Source of the DNA: Anisakis pegreffii
Lineage: Eukaryota > Nematoda > Chromadorea > Rhabditida > Anisakidae
Reading direction: 5' to 3'
Assembly (NCBI GenBank): GCA_035041965.1
Contig: JAPYMA010000190.1
Span: 62,001 to 126,000 of the forward strand
Length of the DNA: 64,000 nt
The notes beneath the pieces are model-generated. The model was not told where the DNA came from and made no database searches. It worked only from the letters and a program-made list of their open reading frames with translations. Of this stretch, positions 62,613-64,000 are shown piece after piece. A program made the translations under genes and the position numbers. Within the stretch, counting starts at the first letter, position 1; each line of letters starts with the position of its first letter.

Positions 62613-64000
62613 ATGAGAAGCGCTAAAGAAGCAAATTCAAAGATGTATTATCGAGCAAGTGATGTCCCAAAATGGAGCGTAGCAATTCTCTTCGGTGCTC
62701 AGGTTAATCTGCAAACCATTTTTGTTTCTCGTAAGAAAGTGAATGAGATATGCTCATTTTGAACGTAAATTTGTCATTATTGATAATCAACTTGCTATTT
62801 CGTTCGTGTAAAGCTTTAAGTGTGAAACAATTGATGATTCTCGATGGCTGATTCTTATTTCGTTTCGCTTATTAAACTTATTGTTAGTGAACAAATTGAC
62901 TTTACGAAACGTTACTGTCGGAAACTGACGATATCGTTTAGAGGCACTCATCTGATTTGAATTTTTCAAGGTAATCGTAAGATTAAGTTGTACGAGTATA
63001 CTCGACATTTTACTCGACAAGATGAAGTTGTACGTATGTAATTGTAACATCAAGTTGTGTGTAAGATTGTTTCATCGCTTCAGCAAATGATGTGTTGTAT
63101 AAGCGGTCTTCTGGTGATGCCATTTGTCGTGAGTGATTTAATTTGTGCAGGATCGCAGTCAGTTGCACTACGAATCAGACTAATATCATCGACATTTGTC
63201 GTTTCTGGCATCGCAACTGTTCTACAAACGACACTCGGATTGAGGTTACGATCCATTCTTGCTTCAAGCGTCCACCTTGTGTCTATCAGTTTATTCGTCA
63301 TCCATGAACTGTTGATTCTGATTAAGAGCATAGTGATCGGTTGACGAAATGAAAGTATGACATTGTTGTTGTGTGAACTTCGAAATATGAAGATCAGTGA
63401 TGTAAATGACTGAAATTAACTACGGAATAAGATTCTTTAAGGTTAGCAATTCTCCAAGGACCATCATTCGCATTTCTGCCACCGCTTATTGCATTCTCAG
63501 ATCTTTCTGAATACCGCTGCACGGCTGGTGAGAATGATTTCATTGAGGAAGAAGAATGGATGCGTCGGATGCAGACGGTTCGAATTCGATATTATAACAG
63601 ATCTTGAATTATACTGTTTCCTTTCTACTGACATTTCTTACTGGAAAACATCAAATTATTTAATATCACTTAGTGACTCGGGACATTGCAGCAATACCGT
63701 TGCTATGAAATGAAATGAAAGGAGAGAAGCTTGAAGTGTATTGAACACAATGGCGTCGTATTTGTTCACAAATTAAGACAGCATGAGCCGTTGTCTGATT
63801 CATCCTTTAACAATAAGACTATTCAGTGTTCCGTCCGTTCTCATTCTTCTGAACATGTTTGATTGAAATTGCGCAAACTACACTAAAGGGACTACATGAA
63901 TACACAACATTTTTAGTGATATGGATCAGCATATCGTTTTTGATCATGCTCAACCTCAAGTAATATTCCATTCACAATCGCAAAATTGTCCGCTAAGAGA
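62613..64000 (+). CDS. Nucleobase/ascorbate transporter (SLC23/SVCT-like), N-terminal part
   Basis: Predicted plasma-membrane permease for ascorbate or nucleobases. The gene is cut by the window edge. Exons in phase: 62613-62702 (ATG; ASDVPKWSVAILFGAQ, the usual DVPPW..LLGLQ entry motif), 63084-63244 (ISGLLVMPFVVSDLIC and FVVSGIATVLQTTLGLR, two membrane helices), 63442-63577 (LAILQGPSFAFLPPLIAF, then an acidic loop with EEEEWMRRMQT). The reading frame is open at a donor at 63577/63578. The next expected exon (QGAIMVSS-type) is not found before 64000. A donor at the GCTG/GTGAG site inside exon 3 was considered, but reading through preserves the conserved E-W-R loop. The family's substrate-binding helices TM8 and TM10 lie beyond the window, so substrate cannot be predicted. 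Confidence 0.88.

Overview
This is eukaryotic nuclear DNA from an AT-rich, intron-dense animal genome, most likely a nematode. The evidence is short introns with TTTCAG-type acceptors, one plausible 43-base intron, and a glutamyl-tRNA synthetase that ends in a run of WHEP domains without a fused prolyl-tRNA synthetase (the Caenorhabditis arrangement). No bacterial, organellar, rRNA, tRNA or CRISPR signal was seen. The species cannot be named. All gene models below were built by hand, from splice signals and reading-frame phase.

Layout. Five recognisable genes lie on the minus strand: cytosolic glutamyl-tRNA synthetase with five WHEP domains (1146-7719); a PDZD8-like ER lipid-transfer and tether protein (9999-21085); a compact NBS1/nibrin-like FHA protein (22956-26772); a UFM1-specific protease of the UFSP2/ODR-8 type (41925-46322); and a TspanC8-related tetraspanin (56151-58819). 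One gene on the plus strand, a nucleobase/ascorbate (SLC23/SVCT-type) transporter, starts at 62613 and runs off the right edge. A less certain multi-pass membrane protein gene lies at about 31665-34364 (minus), and a weaker candidate at 36400-38000 (minus).

Between the genes are repeat-rich blocks. At 27180-29860 there are hairpins, a 66-base tandem duplication and a roughly 400-base higher-order tandem repeat. A dispersed element at about 27812-28120 has an inverted second copy inside a tetraspanin intron. A decayed DNA transposon with a hAT-like end lies at 35145-36233. A very homogeneous 358/359-base satellite of nearly eight copies lies at 50670-53467.

The genes do not form one pathway. 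They are housekeeping functions: tRNA charging, ER-organelle lipid transfer, DNA break repair, ufmylation, ADAM10-type membrane trafficking and solute uptake. The most notable item is the NBS1-like gene. It keeps the FHA domain and the C-terminal MRE11-binding motif, but no BRCT pair can be seen and the usual ATM-binding tail is absent.
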